Shown: positions 8,271 through 19,271 of the stretch, in pieces
Numbering within the stretch: position 1 is the stretch's first letter
Layout of the letters: each line of letters opens with the position of its first letter
Assembly: GCF_002964575.1 (NCBI RefSeq)
Contig: NZ_POQQ01000002.1
Coordinates: 1 to 64,000 of the forward strand
Source: Streptococcus suis
GTDB lineage: Bacteria > Bacillota > Bacilli > Lactobacillales > Streptococcaceae
Direction: 5' to 3'
DNA length: 64,000 nucleotides
Program-made: the position numbers and the translations under genes
Notes under the pieces: model-generated
Database searches by the model: none
What the model was told of the DNA's origin: nothing
Seen by the model: only the letters and a program-made list of their open reading frames with translations

Positions 8271-10631
8271 ATGACGACTAAATCAGATAAGCAAAAACAT
8301 AAAGATAAATCAAATGCTCTAGGGCTGGGAGATACTTTCGGTGTTTTCCTACGCACCCTGAAATTGTTGTTTAATTCTGTGGCAGTATTGCTATTTCTGT
8401 TCGTTCTTTTTGGCGCAGGGATAGGGGTTGGTTTTGTTGCGAGTTTGTTTGACAAGGTTGAGGTGCCTCAGACGGAAGAATTGCTGACGCAGGTTTCGGA
8501 AGTAAGCCGTATTTCCAAAGTGGTCTATTCTGATGGTAGCCTGGTAGCCGAGGTTAATTCAGACTTGCTCCGCGTTCCAGTTGGTGCGGGTGATGTATCG
8601 GAATACCTTAAACAAGCTGTCATTGCAACAGAAGATGAAACCTTTGAAAGTCATAACGGTGTTGTGCCAAAGGCTGTTTTGCGTGCGGCATTGGGCTCGG
8701 TTGGTCTTGGGTCATCCAGTGGTGGTTCGACCTTGACTCAGCAGCTCATTAAGCAACAGTTGGTCGGGGATGCACCGACCTTCACTCGAAAGGCCAATGA
8801 GATTATTTCAGCTTTGGCTTTGGAACGCAATATGACCAAGGAAGAGATTTTGACCATCTACTTGAACGTTTCTCCATTTGGTCGAAACAATCAAGGTAGA
8901 AATATTGCCGGGGCAGAAGCTGCTGCTCAGGGTATCTTTGGTAAACCTGCCAGTGAATTGACAGTTCCTCAGGCTGCTTTTATTGCTGGTCTACCGCAAA
9001 GTCCGATTGTCTATTCCCCGTATGCCTCTGACGGTACTCGTAAGGCGGATGAGGACATGGTTTATGGTATCGAACGCTATCAAGATGTCCTATTCAATAT
9101 GTATCGTGCCTCTTTCTTAACCAAGGAAGAATACGAAACCTACAAGGCTTACGATATTAAGCAGGACTTCATTGCTCCAGCACCGGTGACGGCTGATACT
9201 AAGGATTATCTCTATTACGAGGTCATGGAAGAGGCTCAGCAAGTCATGTTTGACTACTTGGTGAAACGTGATAAGGTTTCTGATAATGACTTGAAGAACG
9301 ATGCAACAAGGAGTTCCTATGAGGAGTTGGCTAAGCAGGAGCTTAGTCAAGGTGGCTATACCATTAAGAGTACAGTTGATAAGGGTATTTATGATACCAT
9401 GCAGTCAGTTGTTGCCAATTACGGTTCAGTATTGGATAATGGAAATGTGTACGTTGAAACAGGTAGTGTGCTGATTGACAATTCCACAGGAGCTATTCTA
9501 GGTTTTGTTGGTGGTCGGGATTATGCGACTAACCAAAACAACCATGCCTTTGATACCCTGCGTTCGCCTGCTTCGACCATTAAACCTTTATTGGCTTATG
9601 GGATCGCTATTGACCAAGGTTTAATCGGTTCAGCAAGTATTTTGTCAGATTATCCAACCAATTTCTCAAGTGGCCAACCAATCATGTATGGAACCAGTCG
9701 AGGTTCGGGCATGATGAACTTGCAGACGGCAATTGATAGATCTGTAAACATTTCGGCATTCTGGACTTATAAGATGATTCAAAATGCAGGAGTTGATGCC
9801 AAAGCCTACATGGAGAAGATGAACTATCATATTCCTATGTATGATATTGAAAGTGTGCCACTCGGTGGTGGCGTTGAAATTTCGGTTTTGACCAATACCA
9901 ATGCCTATCAGACCTTAGCTAATGGTGGTGTCTATCACAAACACTATATTGTTGAGAATATTACGGCTGCGGATGGAACGGTTGTTTACCAGCATGAGGC
10001 AGCTCCTGTTCAAGTCTATTCCAAGGCCACCGCAAGCATCATGAACCAACTCTTGCGCCAAGTAGTGAATTCGGGCTATACAACGACCTTCAAGAATCGG
10101 TTGAGTGGCTTAAATCCTCAGGCAGCAGCTTCGGACTTTGTCGGTAAAACGGGAACAAGTAACGAGGTAAATGACGTCTGGCTCATGTTATCAACTCCAA
10201 AAGTAACTCTGGGGACTTGGGCTGGAAATGATGATAACTCAGAAATGTATGTTTGGACAGGTTATCATAACAATTCACAATATGTAGCCCACATGGTTGA
10301 TGCGCTTTACAATGTAAATGCAGATATGTTTGCAGGCCGATTTGAATTGGATAGTAGTGTTATCGCCTCTAATGTTGTAGCTTCTACAGGTCAGCGTGCA
10401 GGAGCAACGCAAGTAAATGGTCGTCAGGTAATGGTTGGCGGCGCGACGACGACAAGTTACTGGGCTAAGAATGGCGCTCCTGTTACGAGCTACAACTTTA
10501 TGGTTGGAGGGACAGACAGTGATCGAGCTCAAGCATGGAATAGTATTTTTGGCTCACAAACAACATCTAATAGTACAAACGGCAGAACAACTCCAAGTTC
10601 ATCGACCTCAACCTCCAACAATAACCGCTAA
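8271..10631 (+). CDS. pbp1b: penicillin-binding protein 1B (class A, bifunctional)
   Basis: The 786-residue cell-wall synthase polymerises glycan strands and cross-links peptides at the membrane. A short cytoplasmic tail is followed by one membrane helix (about residues 33-60). The glycosyltransferase 51 domain carries EDETFESHNG with catalytic Glu near 121-123. The transpeptidase shows STIK (nucleophile Ser435), SVN (491) and KTGTS (626). The tail is rich in Ser, Thr and Asn, as in other streptococcal PBP1b. No terminator is visible before the rpoB leader. Confidence 0.95.
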   Translation: MTTKSDKQKHKDKSNALGLGDTFGVFLRTLKLLFNSVAVLLFLFVLFGAGIGVGFVASLFDKVEVPQTEELLTQVSEVSRISKVVYSDGSLVAEVNSDLLRVPVGAGDVSEYLKQAVIATEDETFESHNGVVPKAVLRAALGSVGLGSSSGGSTLTQQLIKQQLVGDAPTFTRKANEIISALALERNMTKEEILTIYLNVSPFGRNNQGRNIAGAEAAAQGIFGKPASELTVPQAAFIAGLPQSPIVYSPYASDGTRKADEDMVYGIERYQDVLFNMYRASFLTKEEYETYKAYDIKQDFIAPAPVTADTKDYLYYEVMEEAQQVMFDYLVKRDKVSDNDLKNDATRSSYEELAKQELSQGGYTIKSTVDKGIYDTMQSVVANYGSVLDNGNVYVETGSVLIDNSTGAILGFVGGRDYATNQNNHAFDTLRSPASTIKPLLAYGIAIDQGLIGSASILSDYPTNFSSGQPIMYGTSRGSGMMNLQTAIDRSVNISAFWTYKMIQNAGVDAKAYMEKMNYHIPMYDIESVPLGGGVEISVLTNTNAYQTLANGGVYHKHYIVENITAADGTVVYQHEAAPVQVYSKATASIMNQLLRQVVNSGYTTTFKNRLSGLNPQAAASDFVGKTGTSNEVNDVWLMLSTPKVTLGTWAGNDDNSEMYVWTGYHNNSQYVAHMVDALYNVNADMFAGRFELDSSVIASNVVASTGQRAGATQVNGRQVMVGGATTTSYWAKNGAPVTSYNFMVGGTDSDRAQAWNSIFGSQTTSNSTNGRTTPSSSTSTSNNNR

Positions 10632-10659
10632 AAGTGATAACAAAATGTTGCTGAAAAGC

Positions 10660-10688
10660 TTGCTTTTTCCAATAAAATATGATAGAAT
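10660..10688 (+). promoter_or_regulatory. candidate rpoB promoter
   Basis: TTGCTT and TAGAAT lie 17 bases apart, about 635 bases before the rpoB start. It is the best-spaced promoter-like pair in the interval; this is a prediction only. Confidence 0.5.
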
Positions 10689-10709
10689 TTTATAAATAAT
10701 TTGTCGTGT

Positions 10710-10790
10710 GTCTTGTTTGAAATCTTGTCCAAACAAGACTTGCAGCAGTTAAATCAAACTTTTTAAAGGAAGATTTAGCTGCTCTTTTTG
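10710..10790 (+). promoter_or_regulatory. two-hairpin rpoB leader with terminator-like second stem
   Basis: The first hairpin is a perfect ten-pair stem GTCTTGTTTG/CAAACAAGAC. The second, from 10744, pairs AGCAGTTAAATC with GATTTAGCTGCT (one G-U) and runs into CTTTTTG. Placed between the promoter and rpoB, it could attenuate transcription, or end pbp1b transcripts. A conserved rpoB leader motif (Lacto-rpoB) is known in Lactobacillales; an Rfam search would tell whether this is it. From 10791 to 10882 I see nothing else. Confidence 0.6.
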
Positions 10791-10882
10791 TGTCTATGAG
10801 GTTATTTTTTGAGAATTGTTACCCATTCTTAAAGATTCTAAATATTCAGACAAAAGGGCAAGTGTTGGTCATTTGATGACTG

Positions 10883-10990
10883 TTTTAATTGAACTCGGAC
10901 TAAATTCGTCGGAAAAAAGATAAATCTCCTAGTGTCTGTTGACACGTCGTCGATTTCCTCTTTTTCTCTCGAATTTTACGTCCTCGTATC
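10883..10990 (-). repeat. 108-bp repeat unit, copy 1, in the rpoB leader
   Basis: Read on the minus strand it begins GATACGAGGACG and ends GAGTTCAATTAAAA. It is identical to the unit at 11195-11302 except for one base (CTCTT against CTATT). No protein is credible within it. Confidence 0.9.
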
Positions 10991-11194
10991 TTTTAATTGA
11001 ACTCGACCTAAAACCTGTGTGAAAAAGAGTACAGAGTATTGGATTTCGTTTATCACTCGTAGCGTCGTAAACGTCTGGCCTTTCTTCGACATTCTGTCTA
11101 GAAAGTCCTAGTCGTTCTGACGAGGGTGCGTCAACAAAATCAAAGATTTTGGACTTACCGCTTATTTTCACTTTGGTTTTCACGGTCTCGTATC
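10991..11194 (-). repeat. 204-bp middle unit with the same ends
   Basis: It lies directly between the two 108-bp copies and has the same termini (GATACGAG at one end, GAGTTCAATTAAAA at the other), but its interior is longer and different. It is probably another member of the same repeat family. Confidence 0.75.
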
Positions 11195-11302
11195 TTTTAA
11201 TTGAACTCGGACTAAATTCGTCGGAAAAAAGATAAATCTCCTAGTGTCTGTTGACACGTCGTCGATTTCCTATTTTTCTCTCGAATTTTACGTCCTCGTA
11301 TC
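11195..11302 (-). repeat. 108-bp repeat unit, copy 2, next to the rpoB ribosome site
   Basis: Near-identical to copy 1. It ends only about 20 bases before the rpoB start, so it must be in the 5' untranslated region of any rpoB mRNA started upstream. Confidence 0.9.
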
Positions 11303-11323
11303 TTATTACAAAGGAGAAAACTT

Positions 11324-14300
11324 TTGGCAGGACATGAAGTTCAGTACGGTAAGCACCGTACCCGTCGTAGTTTTTCAAGAATCAAGGAAGTTCTTGATTT
11401 ACCAAATTTGATTGAAATCCAAACGGATTCATTTAAAGATTTTCTTGACTATGGTTTGAAAGAAGTCTTTGAAGATGTACTTCCAGTTTCAAACTTTACA
11501 GATACCATGGAATTGGAATTTGTTGGTTATGAGCTAAAGCAACCTAAGTATACCTTGGAAGAGGCGCGTGCACACGATGCCAACTATTCTGCTCCAATTT
11601 ATGTGACTTTCCGTCTTGTCAATAAGGAAACAGGCGAAATCAAGACTCAGGAAGTCTTCTTTGGTGAGTTTCCAATCATGACTGAAATGGGTACTTTCAT
11701 CATCAACGGTGCAGAGCGTATCATCGTTTCTCAGTTGGTTCGTTCACCAGGTGTTTATTTCAACGATAAAGTTGATAAGAACGGTAAGGTTGGTTATGGT
11801 TCAACGGTAATCCCTAACCGTGGTGCTTGGTTGGAATTGGAAACGGACTCAAAAGATATTGCCTATACTCGTATCGACCGTACGCGTAAAATTCCATTTA
11901 CAACGCTTGTACGTGCGCTTGGTTTCTCAGGCGATGATGAAATCTTTGATATCTTTGGTGATAGCGAATTGGTTCGCAACACTATTGAGAAAGATATTCA
12001 TAAAAATCCAGCGGATTCTCGTACAGATGAAGCCCTTAAGGAAATCTATGAGCGTCTTCGTCCAGGTGAACCAAAGACAGCTGAAAGTTCTCGTAGCCTT
12101 TTGACAGCTCGTTTCTTTGACCCACGTCGTTACGATTTGGCACCTGTTGGTCGTTACAAGATTAATAAAAAACTCAACCTCCGTACTCGTTTGCTCAACC
12201 AAACACTTGCTGAGCATGTCATTAACGGTGAAACAGGCGAAATTGTCTTGGAAGCTGGTACTGTATTGAGCCGTGATGTGCTTGAAAAAGTAGAAGCACA
12301 ATTCGATGAGCTCAACTTGGTAGAATACATTCCAAATGATAATGCTGTTCTTCTTGAGCCAGTTCTCTTGCAGAAGTTTAAGATTGTTGCACCAAAAGAT
12401 CCAGACCGTGTTGTAACAGTTATTGGTAATGCTAATCCGGCTGAAAATGTGCGTATTGTTACACCAGCAGATATCTTGGCTGAAATGAGCTACTTCCTCA
12501 ACTTGGCGGAAGGACTTGGTCGCGTAGACGATATCGACCATTTGGGTAACCGTCGTATTCGTGCCGTTGGTGAATTGCTTGCTAACCAAGTACGTATCGG
12601 TTTGACTCGTATGGAACGTAACTTGCGTGAGCGTATGTCTGTTCAAGACAATGAAGTATTGACGCCACAACAAATCATCAACATTCGTCCAGTAACTGCG
12701 GCAATCAAAGAATTCTTTGGTTCATCCCAGTTGTCACAGTTCATGGACCAACACAACCCGCTTTCTGAGTTGTCGCACAAACGCCGTTTGTCAGCCTTGG
12801 GACCTGGTGGTTTGACCCGTGACCGTGCGGGCTATGAAGTTCGAGATGTTCACTACACTCACTATGGTCGTATGTGTCCGATTGAAACGCCTGAGGGACC
12901 AAACATCGGTTTGATTAACAACTTGTCATCTTATGGTCATCTCAACAAGTATGGTTTCATTCAAACACCATACCGCAAGATTGACCGTGCAACTGGTACA
13001 GTTACAAATGAGATCGTTTGGTTGACTGCCGATGAAGAAGATGCTTATATCGTGGCTCAATCGACTTCACCACTTGATGAAAACAACCGTTTTGTTGATA
13101 AGATCGTTATGGGACGTCACCAAGGTAATAACCAAGAGTTCCCAGCAGATTCAGCAGATTTCATGGATGTTTCACCTAAACAGGTAGTTGCCGTTGCGAC
13201 AGCATGTATTCCTTTCTTGGAAAACGATGACTCCAACCGTGCCCTCATGGGTGCCAACATGCAACGTCAGGCTGTTCCGTTGATTGATCCAAAAGCACCT
13301 TACGTTGGTACTGGTATGGAATACCAGGCTGCCCATGACTCAGGTGCTGCGGTTATTGCTCAACACGGTGGTAAGGTTGTTTACGCGGATGCAGACAAGG
13401 TTGAAGTTCGTCGTGAAGATGGCTCTTTGGATGTTTACAGCATTCAGAAATTCCGTCGTTCAAACTCAGGTACAGCCTACAACCAACGTACCCTTGTAAA
13501 ATTGGGCGATGTTGTTGAAAAAGGTGATTTCATCGCGGATGGTCCTTCTATGGAACGTGGGGAAATGGCTCTTGGTCAAAACCCTATCGTTGCCTACATG
13601 ACCTGGGAAGGATATAACTTCGAGGATGCGGTTATCATGTCTGAACGCCTTGTGAAAGACGATGTCTATACATCTGTTCACTTGGAAGAATACGAATCAG
13701 AAACCCGCGATACCAAGTTAGGCCCTGAAGAAATTACTCGTGAAATTCCAAACGTTGGTGAAGATGCTCTTCGCAACTTGGACGAAATGGGTATTATCCG
13801 TATTGGTGCCGAAGTTAAAGAAGGCGATATCCTTGTTGGTAAAGTTACACCAAAAGGTGAAAAAGATCTTTCTGCTGAAGAGCGCCTCTTGCACGCAATC
13901 TTTGGTGACAAGTCACGCGAAGTACGTGATACCTCTCTTCGTGTACCTCACGGTGCCGATGGTGTCGTTCGTGATGTGAAAATCTTTACCCGTGCCAACG
14001 GTGATGAATTGCAATCAGGTGTTAACATGTTGGTTCGTGTTTACATCGCTCAAAAACGTAAGATCAAGGTCGGAGATAAGATGGCCGGTCGTCACGGTAA
14101 CAAGGGTGTCGTTTCACGTATTGTACCTGTTGAGGATATGCCATATCTTCCAGACGGAACACCAGTTGACATCATGTTGAACCCACTCGGGGTGCCATCA
14201 CGTATGAACATCGGTCAGGTTATGGAACTTCACTTGGGTATGGCGGCTCGCAACTTGGGTATCCATATCGCAACACCAGTTTTCGATGGTGCAAGTTCAG

Positions 14301-14896
14301 AAGACCTCTGGTCAACTGTTAAAGAAGCAGGTATGGACTCAGATGCCAAGACCATTCTTTATGATGGACGTACAGGTGAGCCATTTGACAACCGTGTATC
14401 TGTCGGTGTCATGTACATGATCAAGCTTCACCACATGGTTGATGATAAACTTCACGCCCGCTCAGTCGGACCATACTCACTCGTTACCCAACAGCCACTC
14501 GGAGGTAAGGCTCAGTTTGGTGGTCAGCGTTTCGGTGAGATGGAGGTTTGGGCCCTTGAAGCCTACGGTGCTTCAAACGTCCTTCAAGAAATCTTGACTT
14601 ACAAGTCAGATGATGTGACAGGCCGTCTGAAAGCCTATGAAGCCATCACCAAAGGTAAACCAATTCCAAAACCAGGTGTTCCAGAATCATTCCGCGTTCT
14701 TGTCAAAGAATTGCAATCACTTGGTTTGGATATGCGTGTCCTTGATGAAGACAACAATGAAGTAGAATTGCGTGACCTTGATGAAGGTGAAGATGATGAC
14801 ATCATCCACGTAGATGATCTTGAAAAAGCACGTGCAAAAGCCGCAGCTGACGCAGCCGCAGCCTTTGCAGCGGAAGAAGCAGAAGGCAAAGAATAA
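11324..14896 (+). CDS. rpoB: RNA polymerase beta subunit
   Basis: The 1190-residue subunit forms, with RpoC, the catalytic cleft of RNA polymerase. The start is a TTG preceded by AAAGGAGAAAAC, giving [17 protein letters not shown]. The rifampicin-contact region (about residues 463-495) reads [21 protein letters not shown] with no obvious resistance substitution. Late conserved blocks include [12 protein letters not shown] and the [21 protein letters not shown] region. The C-terminus is acidic, then Ala-rich. It is followed by rpoC after an unusual 176-base spacer. Confidence 0.98.
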   Translation: MAGHEVQYGKHRTRRSFSRIKEVLDLPNLIEIQTDSFKDFLDYGLKEVFEDVLPVSNFTDTMELEFVGYELKQPKYTLEEARAHDANYSAPIYVTFRLVNKETGEIKTQEVFFGEFPIMTEMGTFIINGAERIIVSQLVRSPGVYFNDKVDKNGKVGYGSTVIPNRGAWLELETDSKDIAYTRIDRTRKIPFTTLVRALGFSGDDEIFDIFGDSELVRNTIEKDIHKNPADSRTDEALKEIYERLRPGEPKTAESSRSLLTARFFDPRRYDLAPVGRYKINKKLNLRTRLLNQTLAEHVINGETGEIVLEAGTVLSRDVLEKVEAQFDELNLVEYIPNDNAVLLEPVLLQKFKIVAPKDPDRVVTVIGNANPAENVRIVTPADILAEMSYFLNLAEGLGRVDDIDHLGNRRIRAVGELLANQVRIGLTRMERNLRERMSVQDNEVLTPQQIINIRPVTAAIKEFFGSSQLSQFMDQHNPLSELSHKRRLSALGPGGLTRDRAGYEVRDVHYTHYGRMCPIETPEGPNIGLINNLSSYGHLNKYGFIQTPYRKIDRATGTVTNEIVWLTADEEDAYIVAQSTSPLDENNRFVDKIVMGRHQGNNQEFPADSADFMDVSPKQVVAVATACIPFLENDDSNRALMGANMQRQAVPLIDPKAPYVGTGMEYQAAHDSGAAVIAQHGGKVVYADADKVEVRREDGSLDVYSIQKFRRSNSGTAYNQRTLVKLGDVVEKGDFIADGPSMERGEMALGQNPIVAYMTWEGYNFEDAVIMSERLVKDDVYTSVHLEEYESETRDTKLGPEEITREIPNVGEDALRNLDEMGIIRIGAEVKEGDILVGKVTPKGEKDLSAEERLLHAIFGDKSREVRDTSLRVPHGADGVVRDVKIFTRANGDELQSGVNMLVRVYIAQKRKIKVGDKMAGRHGNKGVVSRIVPVEDMPYLPDGTPVDIMLNPLGVPSRMNIGQVMELHLGMAARNLGIHIATPVFDGASSEDLWSTVKEAGMDSDAKTILYDGRTGEPFDNRVSVGVMYMIKLHHMVDDKLHARSVGPYSLVTQQPLGGKAQFGGQRFGEMEVWALEAYGASNVLQEILTYKSDDVTGRLKAYEAITKGKPIPKPGVPESFRVLVKELQSLGLDMRVLDEDNNEVELRDLDEGEDDDIIHVDDLEKARAKAAADAAAAFAAEEAEGKE

Positions 14897-14898
14897 TT

Positions 14899-15004
14899 AG
14901 AATGGATGGAAGAAGTTGGTCCAAACCTCAGAACTGAAAGAGATAAGGACCAACGGTCTTCTACCGTCTGATTTATAAAAAATAGCTTACCAGCTATCCA
15001 TTCT
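14899..15004. repeat. 106-bp imperfect palindrome in the rpoB-rpoC spacer
   Basis: The ends pair as AGAATGGAT/ATCCATTCT. Inside, AGAAGTTGGTCC pairs with GGACCAA-CGGT-CTTCT, and two small hairpins (ACGGT/ACCGT, TAGCT/AGCTA) fill the rest. There is no T-run at the base, so it is not a simple terminator. Confidence 0.7.
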
Positions 15005-15072
15005 GCTGATTATTGTTCAAGAATTTGAGGTTTGGGAATCCAGCCTCTCACAAGAAAAGAAAGGGATTATTA

Positions 15073-18000
15073 GTGGTTGACGTAAATCGATTTAAAAGTA
15101 TGCAAATCACGTTAGCTTCGCCAAACAAAGTCCGTTCATGGTCTTACGGTGAGGTTAAAAAACCTGAAACAATCAACTATCGTACACTCAAACCAGAACG
15201 TGATGGACTTTTTGACGAAGTCATCTTTGGTCCAACAAAAGACTGGGAGTGTTCATGTGGTAAATACAAGCGTATCCGTTATAAAGGGATCACTTGTGAC
15301 CGCTGTGGTGTGGAAGTAACTCGTGCAAAAGTCCGTCGTGAGCGTATGGGACACATTGAGTTGAAAGCACCAATTTCACACATTTGGTATTTCAAAGGCA
15401 TTCCAAGCCGTATGGGCTTGACCTTGGATATGAGTCCGCGTGCGCTTGAGGAAGTTATCTACTTCGCAGCTTATGTGGTGATTGATCCGAAAGATACTCC
15501 GCTTGAGCACAAGTCAATCATGACAGAACGCGAATACCGTGAGCGTTTGCGTGAATATGGATATGGTTCATTCGTTGCCAAAATGGGTGCAGAAGCCATT
15601 CAAGACCTCTTGAAGCAAGTGGATCTTCCAAAAGAAATCGCAGCTTTGAAAGAAGAATTGAAAACAGCTTCTGGACAAAAACGTATCAAAGCAGTTCGCC
15701 GCTTGGATGTATTGGATGCCTTCTATAAATCTGGTAACAAGCCTGAGTGGATGATTCTCAACATCCTTCCAGTTATTCCACCAGACTTGCGTCCGATGGT
15801 TCAGTTGGATGGTGGTCGTTTTGCGGCGTCTGACTTGAACGAACTCTACCGCCGTGTTATCAACCGTAACAACCGTTTGGCTCGTCTCTTGGAACTTAAC
15901 GCTCCAGGAATTATCGTACAAAACGAAAAACGGATGCTTCAAGAAGCTGTGGATGCTTTGATTGACAACGGTCGCCGTGGTCGTCCAATTACAGGACCAG
16001 GTAGCCGTCCACTTAAATCACTCAGCCACATGCTCAAAGGTAAGCAAGGGCGTTTCCGTCAAAACTTGCTTGGTAAGCGTGTTGACTTCTCAGGACGTTC
16101 CGTTATCGCCGTTGGTCCAACGCTGAAAATGTACCAATGTGGTGTACCACGTGAAATGGCTATTGAGCTCTTCAAACCGTTTGTCATGCGCGAAATCGTT
16201 GCCCGTGAAATTGCTGGTAACGTAAAAGCTGCAAAACGTTTGATTGAACGTGGGGATGATCGTATTTGGGATATCTTGGAAGAAGTGATCAAAGAACACC
16301 CAGTTCTTTTGAACCGCGCACCTACCCTTCACCGTTTGGGTATCCAGGCCTTTGAGCCAGTTCTGATCGATGGTAAAGCCCTTCGTTTGCACCCGCTTGT
16401 CTGTGAAGCCTATAACGCCGACTTTGACGGTGACCAGATGGCCATTCACGTTCCATTGTCAGAAGAAGCACAAGCAGAAGCACGTATTCTTATGCTTGCT
16501 GCAGAACACATCCTTAACCCTAAAGATGGTAAACCAGTCGTAACACCGTCTCAGGATATGGTTTTGGGTAACTACTACTTGACCATGGAAGATGCTGGTC
16601 GTGAAGGTGAAGGTATGGTCTTCAAGGATGCGGATGAAGCTGTTATGGCACACCGCAATGGCTATGTTCACTTGCACACCCGTGTAGGTATCGCAACGGA
16701 CAGCTTGGACAAGCCATGGAAAGACAACCAGAAGCATAAGATTATGATGACAACTGTCGGAAAAATCTTCTTCAACGCTATCATGCCTGAAGGACTTCCT
16801 TACTTGCAAGAGCCAAACAACGCTAACTTAACAGAAGGAACTCCTGATAAATACTTCTTGGAACCAGGATCAGATATCAAGGCTGCTATTGCAGAATTGC
16901 CAATCAACCCACCATTCAAGAAGAAAAATCTTGGTAACATCATCGCTGAAATTTTCAAGCGTTTCCGTACAACTGAAACATCAGCTCTTCTTGACCGTTT
17001 GAAAGACTTGGGTTACTATCACTCAACACTTGCTGGTTTGACAGTGGGTATTGCCGATATCCCAGTTATCGACAACAAGGCTGAAATTATTGAAGAATCT
17101 CACGAACGTGTAGAACAAATCAAGAAACAATTCCGTCGTGGTATGATTACAGACGACGAGCGTTATACAGCTGTTACAGATGAGTGGCGTTCAGCTAAGG
17201 AAAAATTGGAAAAACGCCTGGTTGAAAAACAAGATCCTAAAAACCCTATCGTTATGATGATGGACTCTGGTGCCCGTGGTAACATTTCCAACTTCTCCCA
17301 GTTGGCCGGTATGCGTGGTCTGATGTCAGCTCCGAACGGACGTATCATGGAATTGCCTATCTTGTCTAACTTCCGTGAAGGTCTTTCGGTATTGGAAATG
17401 TTCTTCTCAACTCACGGTGCCCGTAAGGGTATGACGGATACGGCCTTGAAGACAGCCGACTCAGGATACTTGACTCGTCGTTTGGTTGACGTTGCCCAAG
17501 ACGTTATTATCCGTGAAGACGACTGTGGAACAGACCGTGGTCTTGATATCCGTTCAATCACAGATGGCAAAGAAATGATCGAGCCACTTGAAGAGCGTTT
17601 ACAAGGTCGTTACACTAAGAAAACTGTTAAACATCCTGAAACGGGTACCGTTATCATCGGTCCAAACCAATTGATTACCGAAGACATTGCTCGCGAAATT
17701 GTCAATGCCGGTGTTGAACAAGTCACTATCCGTAGCGTATTTACATGTAATACTCGTCACGGTGTCTGCCGTCACTGTTACGGTATCAACTTGGCGACAG
17801 GTGATGCGGTTGAAGTTGGTGAAGCAGTTGGTACGATTGCAGCCCAATCTATCGGTGAGCCTGGTACACAGTTGACAATGCGTACCTTCCACACGGGTGG
17901 TGTAGCCTCAAACAGCGATATCACGCAGGGTCTTCCTCGTGTCCAAGAGATCTTTGAAGCCCGCAATCCGAAAGGGGAAGCGGTTATCACAGAGGTTAAA

Positions 18001-18720
18001 GGTGAAGTTATCGCTATTGAAGAAGATGCTTCTACTCGCACTAAGAAAGTCTTTGTTAAAGGTGTGACTGGTGAAGGTGAGTATGTGGTTCCATTTACAG
18101 CCCGTATGAAGGTTGAAGTTGGTGACCAAGTTGCGCGTGGTGCAGCCCTTACTGAAGGTTCTATCCAACCAAAACGCTTACTTGAGGTCCGTGATGTTCT
18201 GGCAGTTGAAACCTACCTTCTTTCTGAAGTTCAAAAAGTTTACCGTAGCCAGGGTGTAGAAATCGGCGACAAGCATATCGAGGTAATGGTCCGTCAAATG
18301 CTTCGTAAGGTTCGTGTCATGGATCCAGGTGATACAGATCTTCTCATGGGCACTCTCATGGATATCACAGACTTTACAGATGCCAATGCGGAAGTAGTTA
18401 TTGCTGGCGGTATTCCGGCAACAGCTCGTCCAGTTCTTATGGGTATCACGAAGGCTTCCCTTGAAACCAACTCATTCTTGTCTGCTGCATCCTTCCAGGA
18501 AACAACTCGTGTCCTTACAGATGCTGCTATTCGTGGTAAACGTGATAACCTTCTTGGTCTGAAAGAGAACGTTATTATCGGTAAGATTATCCCAGCAGGT
18601 ACAGGTATGGCCCGCTACCGTAATCTTGAACCACAAGCCATCAATGAAATTGAAATTATTGAAGATACTCTAGCTGAAGAGCTTGCAGAAGAAGCAGGTA
18701 TCGAAGTTGTATCTGAATAA
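15073..18720 (+). CDS. rpoC: RNA polymerase beta' subunit
   Basis: The 1215-residue largest subunit carries the active-site metal in NADFDGDQM (residues 448-456). The N-terminal zinc site shows the pairs CSCGK and CDRCG; a second Cys cluster lies in the [13 protein letters not shown] region. I chose the GTG at 15073, six bases after AAAGGGA, which gives the family start [17 protein letters not shown]; the frame is open 60 bases further upstream but without a good start. Transcription ends at a strong hairpin. Confidence 0.97.
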   Translation: MVDVNRFKSMQITLASPNKVRSWSYGEVKKPETINYRTLKPERDGLFDEVIFGPTKDWECSCGKYKRIRYKGITCDRCGVEVTRAKVRRERMGHIELKAPISHIWYFKGIPSRMGLTLDMSPRALEEVIYFAAYVVIDPKDTPLEHKSIMTEREYRERLREYGYGSFVAKMGAEAIQDLLKQVDLPKEIAALKEELKTASGQKRIKAVRRLDVLDAFYKSGNKPEWMILNILPVIPPDLRPMVQLDGGRFAASDLNELYRRVINRNNRLARLLELNAPGIIVQNEKRMLQEAVDALIDNGRRGRPITGPGSRPLKSLSHMLKGKQGRFRQNLLGKRVDFSGRSVIAVGPTLKMYQCGVPREMAIELFKPFVMREIVAREIAGNVKAAKRLIERGDDRIWDILEEVIKEHPVLLNRAPTLHRLGIQAFEPVLIDGKALRLHPLVCEAYNADFDGDQMAIHVPLSEEAQAEARILMLAAEHILNPKDGKPVVTPSQDMVLGNYYLTMEDAGREGEGMVFKDADEAVMAHRNGYVHLHTRVGIATDSLDKPWKDNQKHKIMMTTVGKIFFNAIMPEGLPYLQEPNNANLTEGTPDKYFLEPGSDIKAAIAELPINPPFKKKNLGNIIAEIFKRFRTTETSALLDRLKDLGYYHSTLAGLTVGIADIPVIDNKAEIIEESHERVEQIKKQFRRGMITDDERYTAVTDEWRSAKEKLEKRLVEKQDPKNPIVMMMDSGARGNISNFSQLAGMRGLMSAPNGRIMELPILSNFREGLSVLEMFFSTHGARKGMTDTALKTADSGYLTRRLVDVAQDVIIREDDCGTDRGLDIRSITDGKEMIEPLEERLQGRYTKKTVKHPETGTVIIGPNQLITEDIAREIVNAGVEQVTIRSVFTCNTRHGVCRHCYGINLATGDAVEVGEAVGTIAAQSIGEPGTQLTMRTFHTGGVASNSDITQGLPRVQEIFEARNPKGEAVITEVKGEVIAIEEDASTRTKKVFVKGVTGEGEYVVPFTARMKVEVGDQVARGAALTEGSIQPKRLLEVRDVLAVETYLLSEVQKVYRSQGVEIGDKHIEVMVRQMLRKVRVMDPGDTDLLMGTLMDITDFTDANAEVVIAGGIPATARPVLMGITKASLETNSFLSAASFQETTRVLTDAAIRGKRDNLLGLKENVIIGKIIPAGTGMARYRNLEPQAINEIEIIEDTLAEELAEEAGIEVVSE

Positions 18721-18729
18721 GTTACAAAT

Positions 18730-18764
18730 AACACATCTCTAGATTTCTAGGGATGTGTTTTTGC
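18730..18764 (+). terminator. rpoBC terminator
   Basis: Fourteen-pair stem AACACATCTCTAGA/TCTAGGGATGTGTT (one G-U) followed by TTTTG. Confidence 0.9.
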
Positions 18765-18841
18765 TATTCGGAAATAAAGCGCATACAGGATTTGATCAGT
18801 AATTAACAAGCAGAATACTTTCTATACGATTTTATATTCGA

Positions 18842-18847
18842 TATAAT
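18842..18847 (+). promoter_or_regulatory. -10 element before the DUF1033 gene
   Basis: TATAAT lies 26 bases before the start codon. The -35 region is poor. Confidence 0.45.
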
Positions 18848-18873
18848 GAGTGTGAAAAAGGAAGTGTGTGCTT

Positions 18874-19251
18874 ATGTATCAGGTAATAAAATTATATGGA
18901 GATTATGAACCCTGGTGGTTCTTGGATGGTTGGGAAGAAGACATTGTCAGTAAGGATGTCTTTAGTCGTTATGAGGATGCCTATACTGCCTTTCAAAAAG
19001 AATGGGTACGTTTGTCTGAGAATTTTCCCATGAAAAAGACAAAAAATGACACCTTGGCAGCTTTTTGGGATGAACAGGACCAGCATTGGTGCGAGGAATG
19101 TGAAGAATATTTGCAACGCTACCATTCGCTTATGTTGGTGGAAGCTAAGGAAAACTTACCTGCTGGTTTTATCAAGTCGCAGACACCCCCTCGTTTGCGT
19201 ACTTGTAGGCTGAAACAAGACAAATGTATGAACCATGAAGAAAAGGATTGA
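18874..19251 (+). CDS. DUF1033 family protein
   Basis: The 125-residue acidic protein begins MYQVIKLYGDYEPWWFLDGW, the typical DUF1033 opening. No enzyme motif, signal or membrane segment is visible; it should be a small cytoplasmic protein rich in Trp, Glu and Lys. The start is the ATG at 18874 behind AAAGGAAG rather than a GTG six bases earlier. The gene stands alone between two terminators and precedes the comG operon across a minus-strand gene. Its function is unknown. Confidence 0.8.
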   Translation: MYQVIKLYGDYEPWWFLDGWEEDIVSKDVFSRYEDAYTAFQKEWVRLSENFPMKKTKNDTLAAFWDEQDQHWCEECEEYLQRYHSLMLVEAKENLPAGFIKSQTPPRLRTCRLKQDKCMNHEEKD

Positions 19252-19271
19252 CCAGTGTGTCAATCCTTTTT
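19241..19271. terminator. bidirectional terminator between converging genes
   Basis: Twelve-pair stem AAAAGGATTGAC/GTCAATCCTTTT with a six-base loop joins the ends of the DUF1033 gene and the peptidase gene. Confidence 0.88.

Noticed and set aside
10929..11183. 84-codon minus-strand open frame in the rpoB leader
   Set aside because: It spans two repeat units, has no ribosome site, and its sequence is explained by the non-coding repeats.
11927..12673. Long minus-strand frame inside rpoB
   Set aside because: It is a shadow of the strongly biased rpoB codons, with no start signal or homology pattern.
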